This document shows, piece after piece, positions 22,826-30,100 of a stretch of DNA of 38,047 nucleotides. Positions within the stretch are counted from its first letter, which is position 1. The number at the start of each line of letters is the position of its first letter. The position numbers were made by a program, and so were the translations under genes. This DNA comes from a virus: the IMG/VR virus record IMGVR_UViG_3300042486_000812, positions 1-38,047 of that record; one strand, written 5' to 3'. The notes under the pieces were generated by a model. It was not told the origin of the DNA, did not search any database, and worked only from the letters and a program-made list of their open reading frames with translations.

Positions 22826-23323
22826 TTAGATGCGGACGGAAATAGATTGCCCGATGGACGAGATGCCGGAATCGCGGCGGGACTCGCGGGATAGCTCACG
22901 CCGCCAGAAGGAGAGGAGTTGCAGGAGTTCGGCGATGCTGTGCCGCTCAAGCTCTCGGTTGTTTATTTTGTAGCGTTTCGCCTCCAGCGTTGCGCCGCCT
23001 GCGAGCATCGCTTGGATGTGCGCCACGGCGATGCGGGCTTGCGTGCGCACCTCGGCGCCGGGGGCGAGGGTGGCAGCGGATTCGCGGATGAGGAGGTCGC
23101 CGGTTCCGACGAGGGCGCGGTGTGCGGCAACGGTTGCCCATGCCTCCCAGATGTAATGCCCTGGTATCCACCCGCTGGTGTTCGCGGCGGCGGTGAAGGT
23201 GCCTGCCGTGCCGGTGGCTGCGACATTGCGCGACTGCATGCCAGCGAATTGCACAAGGACGGTCGCGGCGGGGTCTGCCGATACCGTAACCTCAAATGTC
23301 TCGCCTGCTGTGATTGTCACCAT
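22826..23323 (-). CDS. gpW-like head-tail joining protein
   Basis: 165 aa. The C-terminal portion (about 90-150: RIAVAHIQAMLAGGATLEAK, KINNRELERHSIAELLQLLS) resembles lambda gpW-type joining proteins and sits in the same place, between terminase and portal. The N-terminal 85 residues are a beta-sandwich-like domain with VTITAGETFEVTVSADPAAT, unusual for gpW, so this is a two-domain version. The start overlaps the terminase stop by 7 bases. Confidence 0.65.
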   Translation of the reverse strand: MVTITAGETFEVTVSADPAATVLVQFAGMQSRNVAATGTAGTFTAAANTSGWIPGHYIWEAWATVAAHRALVGTGDLLIRESAATLAPGAEVRTQARIAVAHIQAMLAGGATLEAKRYKINNRELERHSIAELLQLLSFWRRELSRESRRDSGISSIGQSISVRI

Positions 23324-25236
23324 GAATGCACGAAGGAAGCGCGGCGCGTGGTGCGCTTGCGTTTCGCGGCATTCTCAGCATCCGGTCTGGGGGTGTCTTC
23401 TGCGGGGAGTTCCACCGGAGGGGGCGTCTCGACCTCGGCGGGCTTGGGCGTGGGCATGGTCTGCCGCCTCCTCAACGCGAGCTTGTCAAACTGCGGGGCG
23501 CGTAGCACGAGCGCGGCGAAGGCGTAAACCCGGCAATCAAGCGGTTCGTTCCGTGCGCCGGAGGTCTTGTGCCACTCCAGCCGGGGGAATCCTTTCACGA
23601 ATTTCGTCACGGCCTTTTCTGCGGTCAGCCCTCGGAAATACTCTGCGCTGCGTCCCTGTGGGAAATGGCAATATCCAGAGCCGGGTTCCGTGATGCGGAG
23701 GCGCTTGTAAACGATGCTCTTCGCGGAATCGACTCCGACAATGTAAACATCGATGGGGCGCGTGGTTTTTTTTCCTGCCCTGCGGCGGGCGGGGTTGCCG
23801 ACAATGGGCAAGCCGGGTCCGCCTTGGCCCTTGATTCCGTAAACTCGGTCGCCCTTGTGCCGTTTCACATAGCCGTAAACGGCTTGGGTGTTGCTGCCGC
23901 CGGTATCGATGCAGGTGGTTTCGATGACCATTTCGCCGCCTGCCTCGGAGGTCCACCGCTTGCGGAGATAGTCGGTGAGGTGCGTCCACGGGCTTCCTGC
24001 TGTGCCTTCCGGGATGTCGGGGTCGCCGAGAATGACATGATAGGCAACGCTCCAGCTTTCTTCGCCGCCTGCCCACGCGACCACTTCGACCTCGAGGCGG
24101 TCTTGCTGGGTGTCCACGCCTGCCGTGAGAATCAGCCCACGGGCGGGGACATCCGCCTGCGGGTAGGGTTCGCAGCGTTCGATCAAAGCGTGCTCGCTGA
24201 TGCGCTCGCCTCCTTCTTCCCATGTCTCGCCCAGCGATGTGTTAATCCAGACTTGCAAGGTTGAGGGATCGTCCTTCGCCCGCCCATGCTCGATGGCTAT
24301 GTCTGCGATGCTGCGCCAGGGGGAATAGAGTTCGTTCAAGTGAAAGCCCGCGATCTTGCTGGGTCCGGCGCTGGCCTGCCACCTACCACGGGCAACGGCT
24401 TGGTTTTTTTGGGCGTTGGTGATCGTGCCGTTGCAGGCGGGACAGCGGAGGGTTGCAAGGTCTCGGCGTCCGTCCTGCCATACGACATTCCCCCACCGCA
24501 ACGGGTGCTCGTGTTGGCAATGCGGGCAAGGCACCAGAAAATGCCGTTGGTCGGAAATCTCAAAAGCTCGCTCTATGCGGGACAAGCCCTTGACGGTCGG
24601 GGTCGAGACCATGACGACGCGCCGGTTCCAGAAGTTCTTAGTTCGGGCGATGGCAAGATTCACCGGATCGCCTTCCGTTCCCGCGCTGGCGGGGTAGCGG
24701 TCCACCTCATCAAGCAGGAGGATGCGGATCGGGCGAGAGGCGAGGCCGCTGGGGGCGTTGGCTCCGACCAGCGTGACATGCCCTCCGGGGAATCTTTTGT
24801 GCAGGATCGTGTTTCCGCTGTCGCGGGTCTTCGCGGGGCGCACCTTGGAGCGGAGGCTGGGCGAATCTCGGAACATTGGCGCGAGTCGGTCCTTGGAAAA
24901 TGTCTCTGCCATGGCCTCGTCCGGCTGCACGAGCATGAGGGGCGAGGGGTCGAAGTCCACGAAGTAACCGATGCAGTTCAGAAGGATTTCCGTTTTGCCC
25001 ACCTGGGCGCTGCTCATTACGACAACCTGCTCAATGGTCGGATCGGCAACGGCGTCCATGATGCCGCGCTGGTATTCGGCGCGGTTGGTTCGCCACTGCC
25101 CTTTCTCCGCTGCCGCCTCGCCGGAGAGTTTGCGCCGGTGGTCTGCCCATTCCGAAATCGTCCATTTCGGAGGAGGCGACCAAGTTTTTGAAATCACCCG
25201 CCCAAGGCCGGCCAACTCTTGCTGCTCGACGGTCAT
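23317..25236 (-). CDS. terL: Terminase large subunit, GpA family
   Basis: 639 aa, close to lambda gpA (641). The ATPase shows Walker A SSAQVGKTE with K81 and Walker B RILLLDEVD with D176-E177. A zinc-ribbon-like set C237, C240, C265, C268 follows. The nuclease half has TAGVDTQQDRLEVEVVAW and DTGGSNTQAVYGYVKRHKG, the Asp-rich RNase H-like nuclease. The Pro/Arg-rich C-terminus (about 600-639) carries the coding copy of the dispersed boundary element. It packages DNA into the prohead and cuts it, at cos in family members. The start overlaps the small subunit stop (ATGA). Confidence 0.96.
   Translation of the reverse strand: MTVEQQELAGLGRVISKTWSPPPKWTISEWADHRRKLSGEAAAEKGQWRTNRAEYQRGIMDAVADPTIEQVVVMSSAQVGKTEILLNCIGYFVDFDPSPLMLVQPDEAMAETFSKDRLAPMFRDSPSLRSKVRPAKTRDSGNTILHKRFPGGHVTLVGANAPSGLASRPIRILLLDEVDRYPASAGTEGDPVNLAIARTKNFWNRRVVMVSTPTVKGLSRIERAFEISDQRHFLVPCPHCQHEHPLRWGNVVWQDGRRDLATLRCPACNGTITNAQKNQAVARGRWQASAGPSKIAGFHLNELYSPWRSIADIAIEHGRAKDDPSTLQVWINTSLGETWEEGGERISEHALIERCEPYPQADVPARGLILTAGVDTQQDRLEVEVVAWAGGEESWSVAYHVILGDPDIPEGTAGSPWTHLTDYLRKRWTSEAGGEMVIETTCIDTGGSNTQAVYGYVKRHKGDRVYGIKGQGGPGLPIVGNPARRRAGKKTTRPIDVYIVGVDSAKSIVYKRLRITEPGSGYCHFPQGRSAEYFRGLTAEKAVTKFVKGFPRLEWHKTSGARNEPLDCRVYAFAALVLRAPQFDKLALRRRQTMPTPKPAEVETPPPVELPAEDTPRPDAENAAKRKRTTRRASFVHSW
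23393..23413. repeat. Dispersed boundary element, copy 5 (3' end of terL)
   Basis: GTGTCTTCTGCGGGGAGTTCC, inside the 3' end of terL, where it is read on the minus strand as ELPAEDTP. It has the same 15-base core and orientation as the four intergenic copies, 70 bases before the terL stop. Confidence 0.8.
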
Positions 25237-25793
25237 TCTTCCGCCTCGTCTGCTTCGGGGCTTTCGTTGCGCTCTGCTTCCAGTTGCTTGAAGAACCGCG
25301 CCACTACCTTGTCGGGATTGTAATCCGTCAGTTCGGTGAGGGCTTCATGCGCGGCATCCCGAATGATTTCGAGACACACCGCCGGATCGCTTTCGTCGGC
25401 AACCCTTGGCGCGACCAGCGTAGGGATTGCCAAGATGCGGCTGCGGGCGTTGGCCACCATGTCGTTCATTACCTCGGCCACGGCCTCGGCATCATGCGCG
25501 GTGCGTTTGAGCTTGGCCGAAATGACTTCCTGCGCGTCAGCACGGGCGGCGTAAAGGCGAGTGCGGTGCTTTTCGTAGTCGCCTCCGTCTCCTTCCCCCA
25601 TGCCTTTCCCTGCTGCTCGGTCTTGGAGATATTTGATGTATCCCTTCACGGATCGCCATACCTCATAAGTTCCCCGCGCCGATTTTACCACAACCCCCAT
25701 CTTGGCAAGTTGCTGCACTCGCACGGGCGTGATGTTGAATATATTTGCCAGCACGGTCACGGTGGCGGTCTGGGCTTCGGTTTTGTTTGGCAT
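25233..25793 (-). CDS. terS: Terminase small subunit, Nu1-like
   Basis: 186 aa, close to lambda Nu1 (181). The N-terminal 60 residues carry a winged helix-turn-helix: VLANIFNITPVRVQQLAKMG then YEVWRSVKGYIKYLQDRA. The central helices (YEKHRTRLYAARADAQEVIS) match Nu1-type linkers. The acidic C-terminus (ESPEADEAEE) would contact the large subunit. It should bind the packaging start site. It is immediately upstream of terL. Confidence 0.88.
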   Translation of the reverse strand: MPNKTEAQTATVTVLANIFNITPVRVQQLAKMGVVVKSARGTYEVWRSVKGYIKYLQDRAAGKGMGEGDGGDYEKHRTRLYAARADAQEVISAKLKRTAHDAEAVAEVMNDMVANARSRILAIPTLVAPRVADESDPAVCLEIIRDAAHEALTELTDYNPDKVVARFFKQLEAERNESPEADEAEE

Positions 25794-25935
25794 GAGATTA
25801 TTTTTGGGATGGGTTCATTCTTGTTTTACCCGCTGCGCTTGTGTTCATGCGGCTCTGCGGGCCTCAAAAATTATTTTCATATTTTTGAAAAAAATTATTG
25901 ACGGATTTCAAAAATCGAGCGAAGCTCTTCTCGTT
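25794..25935 (+). promoter_or_regulatory. A+T-rich control region for the plus-strand pair; candidate packaging site
   Basis: This intergenic stretch is very A/T-rich in its right half. Inverted repeats are TCAAAAA/TTTTTGA (25864-25870 and 25882-25888) and GATTT-caa-AAATC (25904-25916). A TTGACG hexamer (25898-25903) could serve as a -35 box, but no good -10 box is seen. As it lies directly upstream of terS, it is also where a lambda-type cos site would be expected. Confidence 0.4.
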
Positions 25936-26100
25936 ATGAAAAACACCACCTACAAATTCAACAGCCTCGCAACCGCAAAATCCTTCGCAGCCCGCTGCGA
26001 AAAAGCTATGGGAATCCTGATGGGCGACGACTCCAAATACTGGGTTGTGTGCATGGCTGATTTTGAACGCGGCCTTCGCGCAGGATACGAGGCCGCCTAA
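25936..26100 (+). CDS. Small plus-strand protein, unknown
   Basis: 54 aa, from ATG 25936-25938; an open frame exists upstream but crosses the A/T-rich region. It reads KNTTYKFNSLATAKSFAARC, then KAMGILMGDDSKYWVVCMAD and FERGLRAGYEAA. The stop overlaps the next gene's start (TAATG), so the two are a bicistron. It is one of the few genes opposite to the main transcription direction. Unrecognised; a small alpha/beta protein. Confidence 0.7.
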   Translation: MKNTTYKFNSLATAKSFAARCEKAMGILMGDDSKYWVVCMADFERGLRAGYEAA

Positions 26101-26273
26101 TGCCGCGCGGAGGTTCACGAAAAGGTTCCGGTAGAAAGCCAGGTATCGGCAAGGGAAGGGTCGTTGTAACACGGTGCCTTTGCTTGAAGCCGGAGGAGTG
26201 GGAAAAAATTGACGCTTTGCGTGGGGCTGTTGGCCTTTCCGCATGGCTTCGCAGTGTAATAGAAAAATCATAA
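26100..26273 (+). CDS. Small RHH-like DNA-binding protein
   Basis: 57 aa, start overlapping the previous stop. It has a basic Gly/Arg/Lys arm (PRGGSRKGSGRKPGIGKGR), a single strand (VVVTRCLCL) and two helices (KPEEWEKIDALRGAVG, LSAWLRSVIEKS). That is a ribbon-helix-helix plan. It could regulate the local plus-strand operon via the palindromes at 25864-25916. Its 3' end overlaps the 3' end of the methyltransferase gene by six bases on the opposite strand. Confidence 0.72.
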   Translation: MPRGGSRKGSGRKPGIGKGRVVVTRCLCLKPEEWEKIDALRGAVGLSAWLRSVIEKS

Positions 26274-27413
26274 ACGCTTGGGTTCTTTGCCGGTGGCGTC
26301 CGCCCAGCGTTGGATCGCCACGGCGACATAGGCGGGCGAGATTTCGATGGCGCGGCATTTGCGGCCAAGTTGCTCGCAGGCGATGAGGGTTGTCCCGCTG
26401 CCGGAATAGAAATCCGCAATCAGCACCCCATCAATAAAATCAACACACCATTTAATTAGCTCCACAGATTTTTGTGTTGGATGGACCTTCCCGTCACTAA
26501 CACACGCGGCACGCGATAAATCAAAAAGCCTGATGGAGTTCTTAAAGTTTGTCCAAGCAAGTTCCCCTTCACCCATCGAAAAGTTGCGCTGAATTTTATT
26601 CCAAACAAGCCAGCCAGCCGAAACAGGAAGGCAGGGGAAGAAATTACCTCCCCAAATAATCACCTGTTTTGCAAAGTTAGAAATAAAAGTAATTTGCTCA
26701 TCTGTAGGTCTACTCTCATCCCACCCTCCTTCGTATTGCTTCCACCCAAACTTTTCTTGCCCTAACTTCATCGATCCAGCATAACCGATTCCATAAGGCG
26801 GATCTGTAACGACACCATCAGCTTTCTCCCCACCCATAACTCTGTCCACATCCTCCTTCTTTGTGCTGTCCCCGCACAGCAACCGATGGTCGCCAAGCTC
26901 CCAAAGTTGCCCCGGCTCGACGCCCCACTTGGCGCGGAGTTCTTCGGCCTTGTCGATCTGCGGTTCGGCATCGGCGTCTGATTGTTCTGGCTCTTCCTGC
27001 AATTCCATTTCGGCAAGGTCTTCCTCTCCAAACCCAATCGCTTCGAGGTCAACATCCAGTTCTCCGAGGTCCGCAAGTTCAAGTTTGAGCATTTCCTCAT
27101 CCCACCCGCCGCCGATTTCGGCGAGGCGGTTGTCGGCGAGGATGTAGGCTTTGCGTTGCGAGTCCGTGAGGTGCGAGAGCCGGAGGCACGGCACGGATGC
27201 CAGCCCTAACTTTTGCGCGGCAAGCACGCGACCATGACCGGCAACGATTCCGTTCTCCGAATCGATCAACACCGGGTTGTTAAATCCAAACTCCCGGATG
27301 CTTCCGGCGATCTTGGCCACTTGTGCGGCATCGTGCTTTTTGGCGTTGCGTGCGTAGGGAATGAGGCTCCCCGTTTCGATCTGTTCAATCTGGTAGTTTT
27401 GTTGGTTTTTCAT
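26268..27413 (-). CDS. ParB-domain / DNA methyltransferase fusion
   Basis: 381 aa. Residues about 10-110 are a ParB/Sulfiredoxin-like domain with LIPYARNAKKHDAAQVAKIA, NNPVLIDSENGIVAGHGRVL and AYILADNRLAEIGG. An acidic linker (about 130-160) leads to a class beta N4/N6-amino methyltransferase: catalytic DPPY at 204-207, HPTQKS at 311-316, and the AdoMet loop FYSGSGTT at 335-342. It modifies the amino group of adenine or cytosine. The fusion is widespread in phages and mobile elements, and no restriction enzyme lies near it. It likely protects phage DNA or alters gene regulation. It sits between the early and late blocks, with a 133-base gap upstream. Confidence 0.92.
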   Translation of the reverse strand: MKNQQNYQIEQIETGSLIPYARNAKKHDAAQVAKIAGSIREFGFNNPVLIDSENGIVAGHGRVLAAQKLGLASVPCLRLSHLTDSQRKAYILADNRLAEIGGGWDEEMLKLELADLGELDVDLEAIGFGEEDLAEMELQEEPEQSDADAEPQIDKAEELRAKWGVEPGQLWELGDHRLLCGDSTKKEDVDRVMGGEKADGVVTDPPYGIGYAGSMKLGQEKFGWKQYEGGWDESRPTDEQITFISNFAKQVIIWGGNFFPCLPVSAGWLVWNKIQRNFSMGEGELAWTNFKNSIRLFDLSRAACVSDGKVHPTQKSVELIKWCVDFIDGVLIADFYSGSGTTLIACEQLGRKCRAIEISPAYVAVAIQRWADATGKEPKRL

Positions 27414-27546
27414 TTCAAAGTTTGTCCGGATTTTGCGTTATACGCCCCGTAGAATCGTTCTGTGTTTTGCCCGCTGTCGTGACATTAATTTTTTTCCGTG
27501 GCGTGTGCTGGGTAGGCTGGAAGCAAAGCAAAGCGCGGTTTTTTAG
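27414..27546 (-). promoter_or_regulatory. Gap between Mor-like gene and methyltransferase
   Basis: 133 bases without a gene. Candidate site for a Mor- or sigma-dependent middle/late promoter driving the methyltransferase. The minus strand contains GGAAAAAAATTAATGTCACG and GGGCGTATAACGC, but no clear -35/-10 pair or terminator hairpin could be identified. Confidence 0.25.
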
Positions 27547-28020
27547 TCAGTCTCTAGCCAAATTCCGCGCGTTTCCTGGCACCCGCTCCCGTCCCCCCTC
27601 GGAAGAACCTACTACCCCCCCGGCTGGTGGCTGGTCGTAGGCTTTGAGTGGGTAGCGATATTCGTCTGGCTTGCGGGCGCATAGGTTGCGCACCCATTTG
27701 ACGGTGAGGCCGTAAGCGACTGCCACTTGCGCGTGTGTCTTCCCTTCAGCCACGGCAGCGCGTATGCGTTGCTGGCGTTCAAATACGGCGATGTGGTGGC
27801 ATGTTGCCAGCGGTAAGAGCATCCCGCAGAACTCCCTTTGCATGAGCTTTGCTTTCTCTTCTCCGATTGTGCGCACGAGATAGCTGTCCGGGGCCAGCTT
27901 TCCCTTTGGCACATACAGGCAGCGATAGAGGCAGGACATGGCAAGGGCCAGCGTGGCATCGCGTCCGATGACATCGGCAACGACCTGCGCCGTGGGTGGT
28001 AAAGGGATTTCAGAGTTCAT
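27547..28020 (-). CDS. Mor-family transcription activator
   Basis: 157 aa from the ATG at 28018-28020, with a good ribosome-binding site (GGGGAGG). The N-terminal dimerisation part VVADVIGRDATLALAMSCLY, CLYVPKGK and LVRTIGEEKAKLMQREFCG follows Mu Mor. The C-terminal helix-turn-helix is RQQRIRAAVAEGKTHAQVAV plus TVKWVRNLCAR. Mor activates the middle promoter in Mu. Here it is the last gene of the early block and next to the sigma-like gene, so it probably turns on later transcription. The C-terminus has an extra 30-residue Gly/Pro-rich tail. Confidence 0.8.
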   Translation of the reverse strand: MNSEIPLPPTAQVVADVIGRDATLALAMSCLYRCLYVPKGKLAPDSYLVRTIGEEKAKLMQREFCGMLLPLATCHHIAVFERQQRIRAAVAEGKTHAQVAVAYGLTVKWVRNLCARKPDEYRYPLKAYDQPPAGGVVGSSEGGRERVPGNARNLARD

Positions 28021-28207
28021 GTGCCTCCCCTTTGTCCTGGCGTTGCTCATCGAGGTCTATGGCTTCCATCATTTCCCTCCCGATTTCTGCGATCGAGCCG
28101 CGATGGTTGGGTTTGGCTTGAGCCATGAGCGTTGCCCATAGCACGACATAACCACGGGCTGCGTGGTGTGCTGTTCCGTCTTTGTATTTAAGCGAGGAGA
28201 TTTTCAA
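28010..28207 (-). CDS. Small early protein, unknown
   Basis: 65 aa with a TTG start (28205-28207) inside the 3' end of the sigma gene (20-base overlap), or an inner ATG 27 codons later (MAQAKPNHRG). It reads HHAARGYVVLWATLMAQAKP then HRGSIAEIGREMMEAIDLDE. Helical, unknown. Its stop overlaps the start of the Mor-like gene, so it is part of the coupled operon. Confidence 0.6.
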   Translation of the reverse strand: MKISSLKYKDGTAHHAARGYVVLWATLMAQAKPNHRGSIAEIGREMMEAIDLDEQRQDKGEAHEL

Positions 28208-28721
28208 GGTTTAGGCTTTTCTTGAGTGTGTTAAGTGCGTTTCGGCGAAGGGTTCGGGTTTGGCTGAGAGTGAGGCCTTTTTGTTCCGCGATAGTTTTGA
28301 GAGGCAGGTTTTTGAAAAAACTGAGGCTGATGATCTCCTTTTGAATTTCCGGCAGTTGCTCGATGTGCTGCCGGACTTCGCGCCGGTCTTCCTTTAATGA
28401 CGGCACGGGAGAGCCTTCCGAGTCGTTATTTTTTTCAAACAAGGCGACTCGACGCCTGCGAGTGCGCAGCAGGTCGAAGGCAGCTCGGCGAGCGATCCCG
28501 ATAACCCACGGCATGACGGGCGACCCGGCGCGGAATGTTCCGGCCTTCTGCCATACCTTCAGCATGGCGGTCTGGTAAATGTCGCCGGCATCGTCTGCCG
28601 GGACGATGGACGCGATGATGCGGGTGACTTCTGGCTGGGTGAGGGCGAAAAGGTCGGCCATCGCGTCTTGGTCGCCGGTGGCGATGCGTTGAAGGCAGGA
28701 TGTCATTACGTCCTCGCTCAT
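28188..28721 (-). CDS. Phage-encoded sigma-70/ECF-type factor
   Basis: 177 aa from the ATG (28719-28721) overlapping the previous stop. Region 2 is clear: MADLFALTQPEVTRIIASIV, DAGDIYQTAMLKVWQKAGTF and SPVMPWVIGIARRAAFDLLR. Region 4 (about 122-172) has IEQLPEIQKEIISLSFFKNL, then LKTIAEQKGLTLSQTRTLRR NALNTLK. That is the helix-turn-helix that reads -35 elements. No region 1 or 3 is present, so it is an ECF-like, two-domain factor. No anti-sigma gene is seen. As the penultimate regulator of the early operon it may redirect host RNA polymerase to phage promoters. Confidence 0.88.
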   Translation of the reverse strand: MSEDVMTSCLQRIATGDQDAMADLFALTQPEVTRIIASIVPADDAGDIYQTAMLKVWQKAGTFRAGSPVMPWVIGIARRAAFDLLRTRRRRVALFEKNNDSEGSPVPSLKEDRREVRQHIEQLPEIQKEIISLSFFKNLPLKTIAEQKGLTLSQTRTLRRNALNTLKKSLNLENLLA

Positions 28722-29065
28722 TTTTTCAGCTCCTTCCACCGCTCGATTTCCGCGATAACCTGCTGCGTTTCTTCGTCGTGCGCCGCATTCTTGGAGTGCG
28801 GCGTGCTCGCCAATAGGGATGTTAGGTGTTTAAACGCCATATCCGCTAAGGCATTGGCAACGGCTCTCGCCTCGTCTCGTTCGCGTCTCAGCGTTTCCAA
28901 GGCATCCCACATTTCTGTAATTCGGGCGCGATGGTCGGCAATCGTGCTACGAGCAGCGCAAAGTGTGAGTCCTATTGGTTTTGATTTTCGGAGCGAGTCG
29001 TCAATCCATTCATCCAGATTCTCAAGAAGACGTGCAATTCTATCTGTCTCAGGCGTGTCGCTCAT
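28718..29065 (-). CDS. MSDTPETD-type coiled-coil protein (short paralogue)
   Basis: 115 aa from the ATG at 29063-29065. It begins SDTPETDRIARLLENLDEWI and has a charged coil with LETLRRERDEARAVANAL. It shares the N-terminal SDTPETD motif and RERDEAR coil with the gene at 29277-29813. Similar short proteins are frequent in phages and prophages of environmental bacteria, where their function is unknown. It is coupled to both neighbours by ATGA. Confidence 0.72.
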   Translation of the reverse strand: MSDTPETDRIARLLENLDEWIDDSLRKSKPIGLTLCAARSTIADHRARITEMWDALETLRRERDEARAVANALADMAFKHLTSLLASTPHSKNAAHDEETQQVIAEIERWKELKK

Positions 29066-29280
29066 TTTGCGCCCTCCTTTGCAAACCATTTTTCAAACGC
29101 AGCCCATACCGATTTGCTTGGGTTTTGACACTTCCGGTCTGACCCATCTTTTCTAAGCCAAGTCGGCCCCAAGTGGCGGTCAAAATCAAACCGCCATATT
29201 CGGCCATTGACGGCAATCTCGTTGTCTGGCAGATCGCAGACGGTGATGATTGTGGTGGGCGAAACTCGTATGGATCTCAT
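29062..29280 (-). CDS. Small early protein, unknown
   Basis: 72 aa, with ATGA overlaps at both ends, between the two MSDTPETD genes. Sequence RSIRVSPTTIITVCDLPDNE, then NGRIWRFDFDRHLGPTWLRK and SVWAAFEKWFAKEGAK. A mostly beta small protein with a helical end. No family recognised. Confidence 0.68.
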   Translation of the reverse strand: MRSIRVSPTTIITVCDLPDNEIAVNGRIWRFDFDRHLGPTWLRKDGSDRKCQNPSKSVWAAFEKWFAKEGAK

Positions 29281-29813
29281 TTCGCGCCCTCCTTGAGACG
29301 GTCGAGTTCGGCGTCAAGCATTTGCAACGGACGCCGTAGCCAATCCGGTCGCGGCATTGGGGCTTCCGGGTCTTGCTCGGAGCGATAAAGTGCGTCAAGG
29401 CGTTCGAGGGCGGCAGCGAGGCCGCCCGCAATGTCGCGGAGCTTGGCGTTCTGCTCCCGCGCCTCGTCGCGCTCTCTTACAAATCGCTTAGCGTCAACTT
29501 CTAATCGGTCTAAACGATCATACCAGTTATCCGTAACGCGCTCAAGATTTTGGAAATAGGTTAGCGAATCAATAAAACCATCGGCGTGATTTCGATCAAT
29601 CCATTTGTGTATCGAAGATAGTTCTTTTAGAGCCTCATTTACGCGCTCGTCTTGTATTGCTAATCCACTTGCAGCCTCCCTCGCCTCGTCGCGCTCGCGC
29701 TCCAGCTTGCGAGCAAAATCAGCATCCACCCAGTCTCCCCAAGAGCAAAGCACAGGTGGGCCATAATCGCTCAAGTCATGCGTTGCCGCATCTGTCTCTG
29801 GTGTATCACTCAT
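29277..29813 (-). CDS. MSDTPETD-type coiled-coil protein (long paralogue)
   Basis: 178 aa. It begins SDTPETDAATHDLSDYGPPV and WGDWVDADFARKLERERDEA. The central coil runs over about 80 residues (DRLDRLEVDAKRFVRERDEA). It ends with a LQMLDAELDRLKEGAK helix. The VDADFARKLERERDEA segment is a recurring feature of this kind of phage protein. The function is unknown. The middle part (about 60-110) is less charged and may be inserted. Confidence 0.72.
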   Translation of the reverse strand: MSDTPETDAATHDLSDYGPPVLCSWGDWVDADFARKLERERDEAREAASGLAIQDERVNEALKELSSIHKWIDRNHADGFIDSLTYFQNLERVTDNWYDRLDRLEVDAKRFVRERDEAREQNAKLRDIAGGLAAALERLDALYRSEQDPEAPMPRPDWLRRPLQMLDAELDRLKEGAK

Positions 29814-30100
29814 TGCGCGCTCTCCTTGTAGATTTCTTTTGGGTTAATGATTCCGGCCTCGGCTTTGCATAGATCGGAAGGCAGGCATCCGATTTCTCGA
29901 GCGAATTGAAGGATGGTTTTTCTCTCTGCTCTGCGTTGATTCTTGCATTTTTCGCCAAGTTTCGCCCATTCCCGCATGATTTCGGGACATTGGCCGGTTG
30001 CATTGCACCGGCGACACTCGATATCAATTCCCGCCGTGTTCATGTTTGCTCGGCTTTCGATTCCTGATCCATCGCAAGTCCAACATTTTATTTGATTCAT
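29810..30100 (-). CDS. Zinc-finger / helix-turn-helix small protein
   Basis: 96 aa, start ATG at 30098-30100 overlapping the DnaC-like stop. Two CxxC pairs, CWTCDGSG (C6/C9) and CRRCNATG (about 28-31), form a DnaJ-type zinc-finger. A helix-turn-helix-like part then follows with ILQFAREIGCLPSDLCKAEA. The context next to the helicase loader suggests a DNA-binding or chaperone-adaptor role. Function not known. Confidence 0.65.
   Translation of the reverse strand: MNQIKCWTCDGSGIESRANMNTAGIDIECRRCNATGQCPEIMREWAKLGEKCKNQRRAERKTILQFAREIGCLPSDLCKAEAGIINPKEIYKESAQ

Noticed and set aside
7757-23413. CRISPR array or spacer-like repeats
   Set aside because: The five element copies are kilobases apart, without regular spacing or cas genes.
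21822-25191. Long plus-strand frames opposite portal and terminase
   Set aside because: Complementary to conserved portal and GpA motifs; compositionally typical of G+C-rich antisense frames.
25794-25935. A firm cos site call
   Set aside because: Only context supports it; no known cosN-like sequence or repeated Nu1 sites could be recognised.
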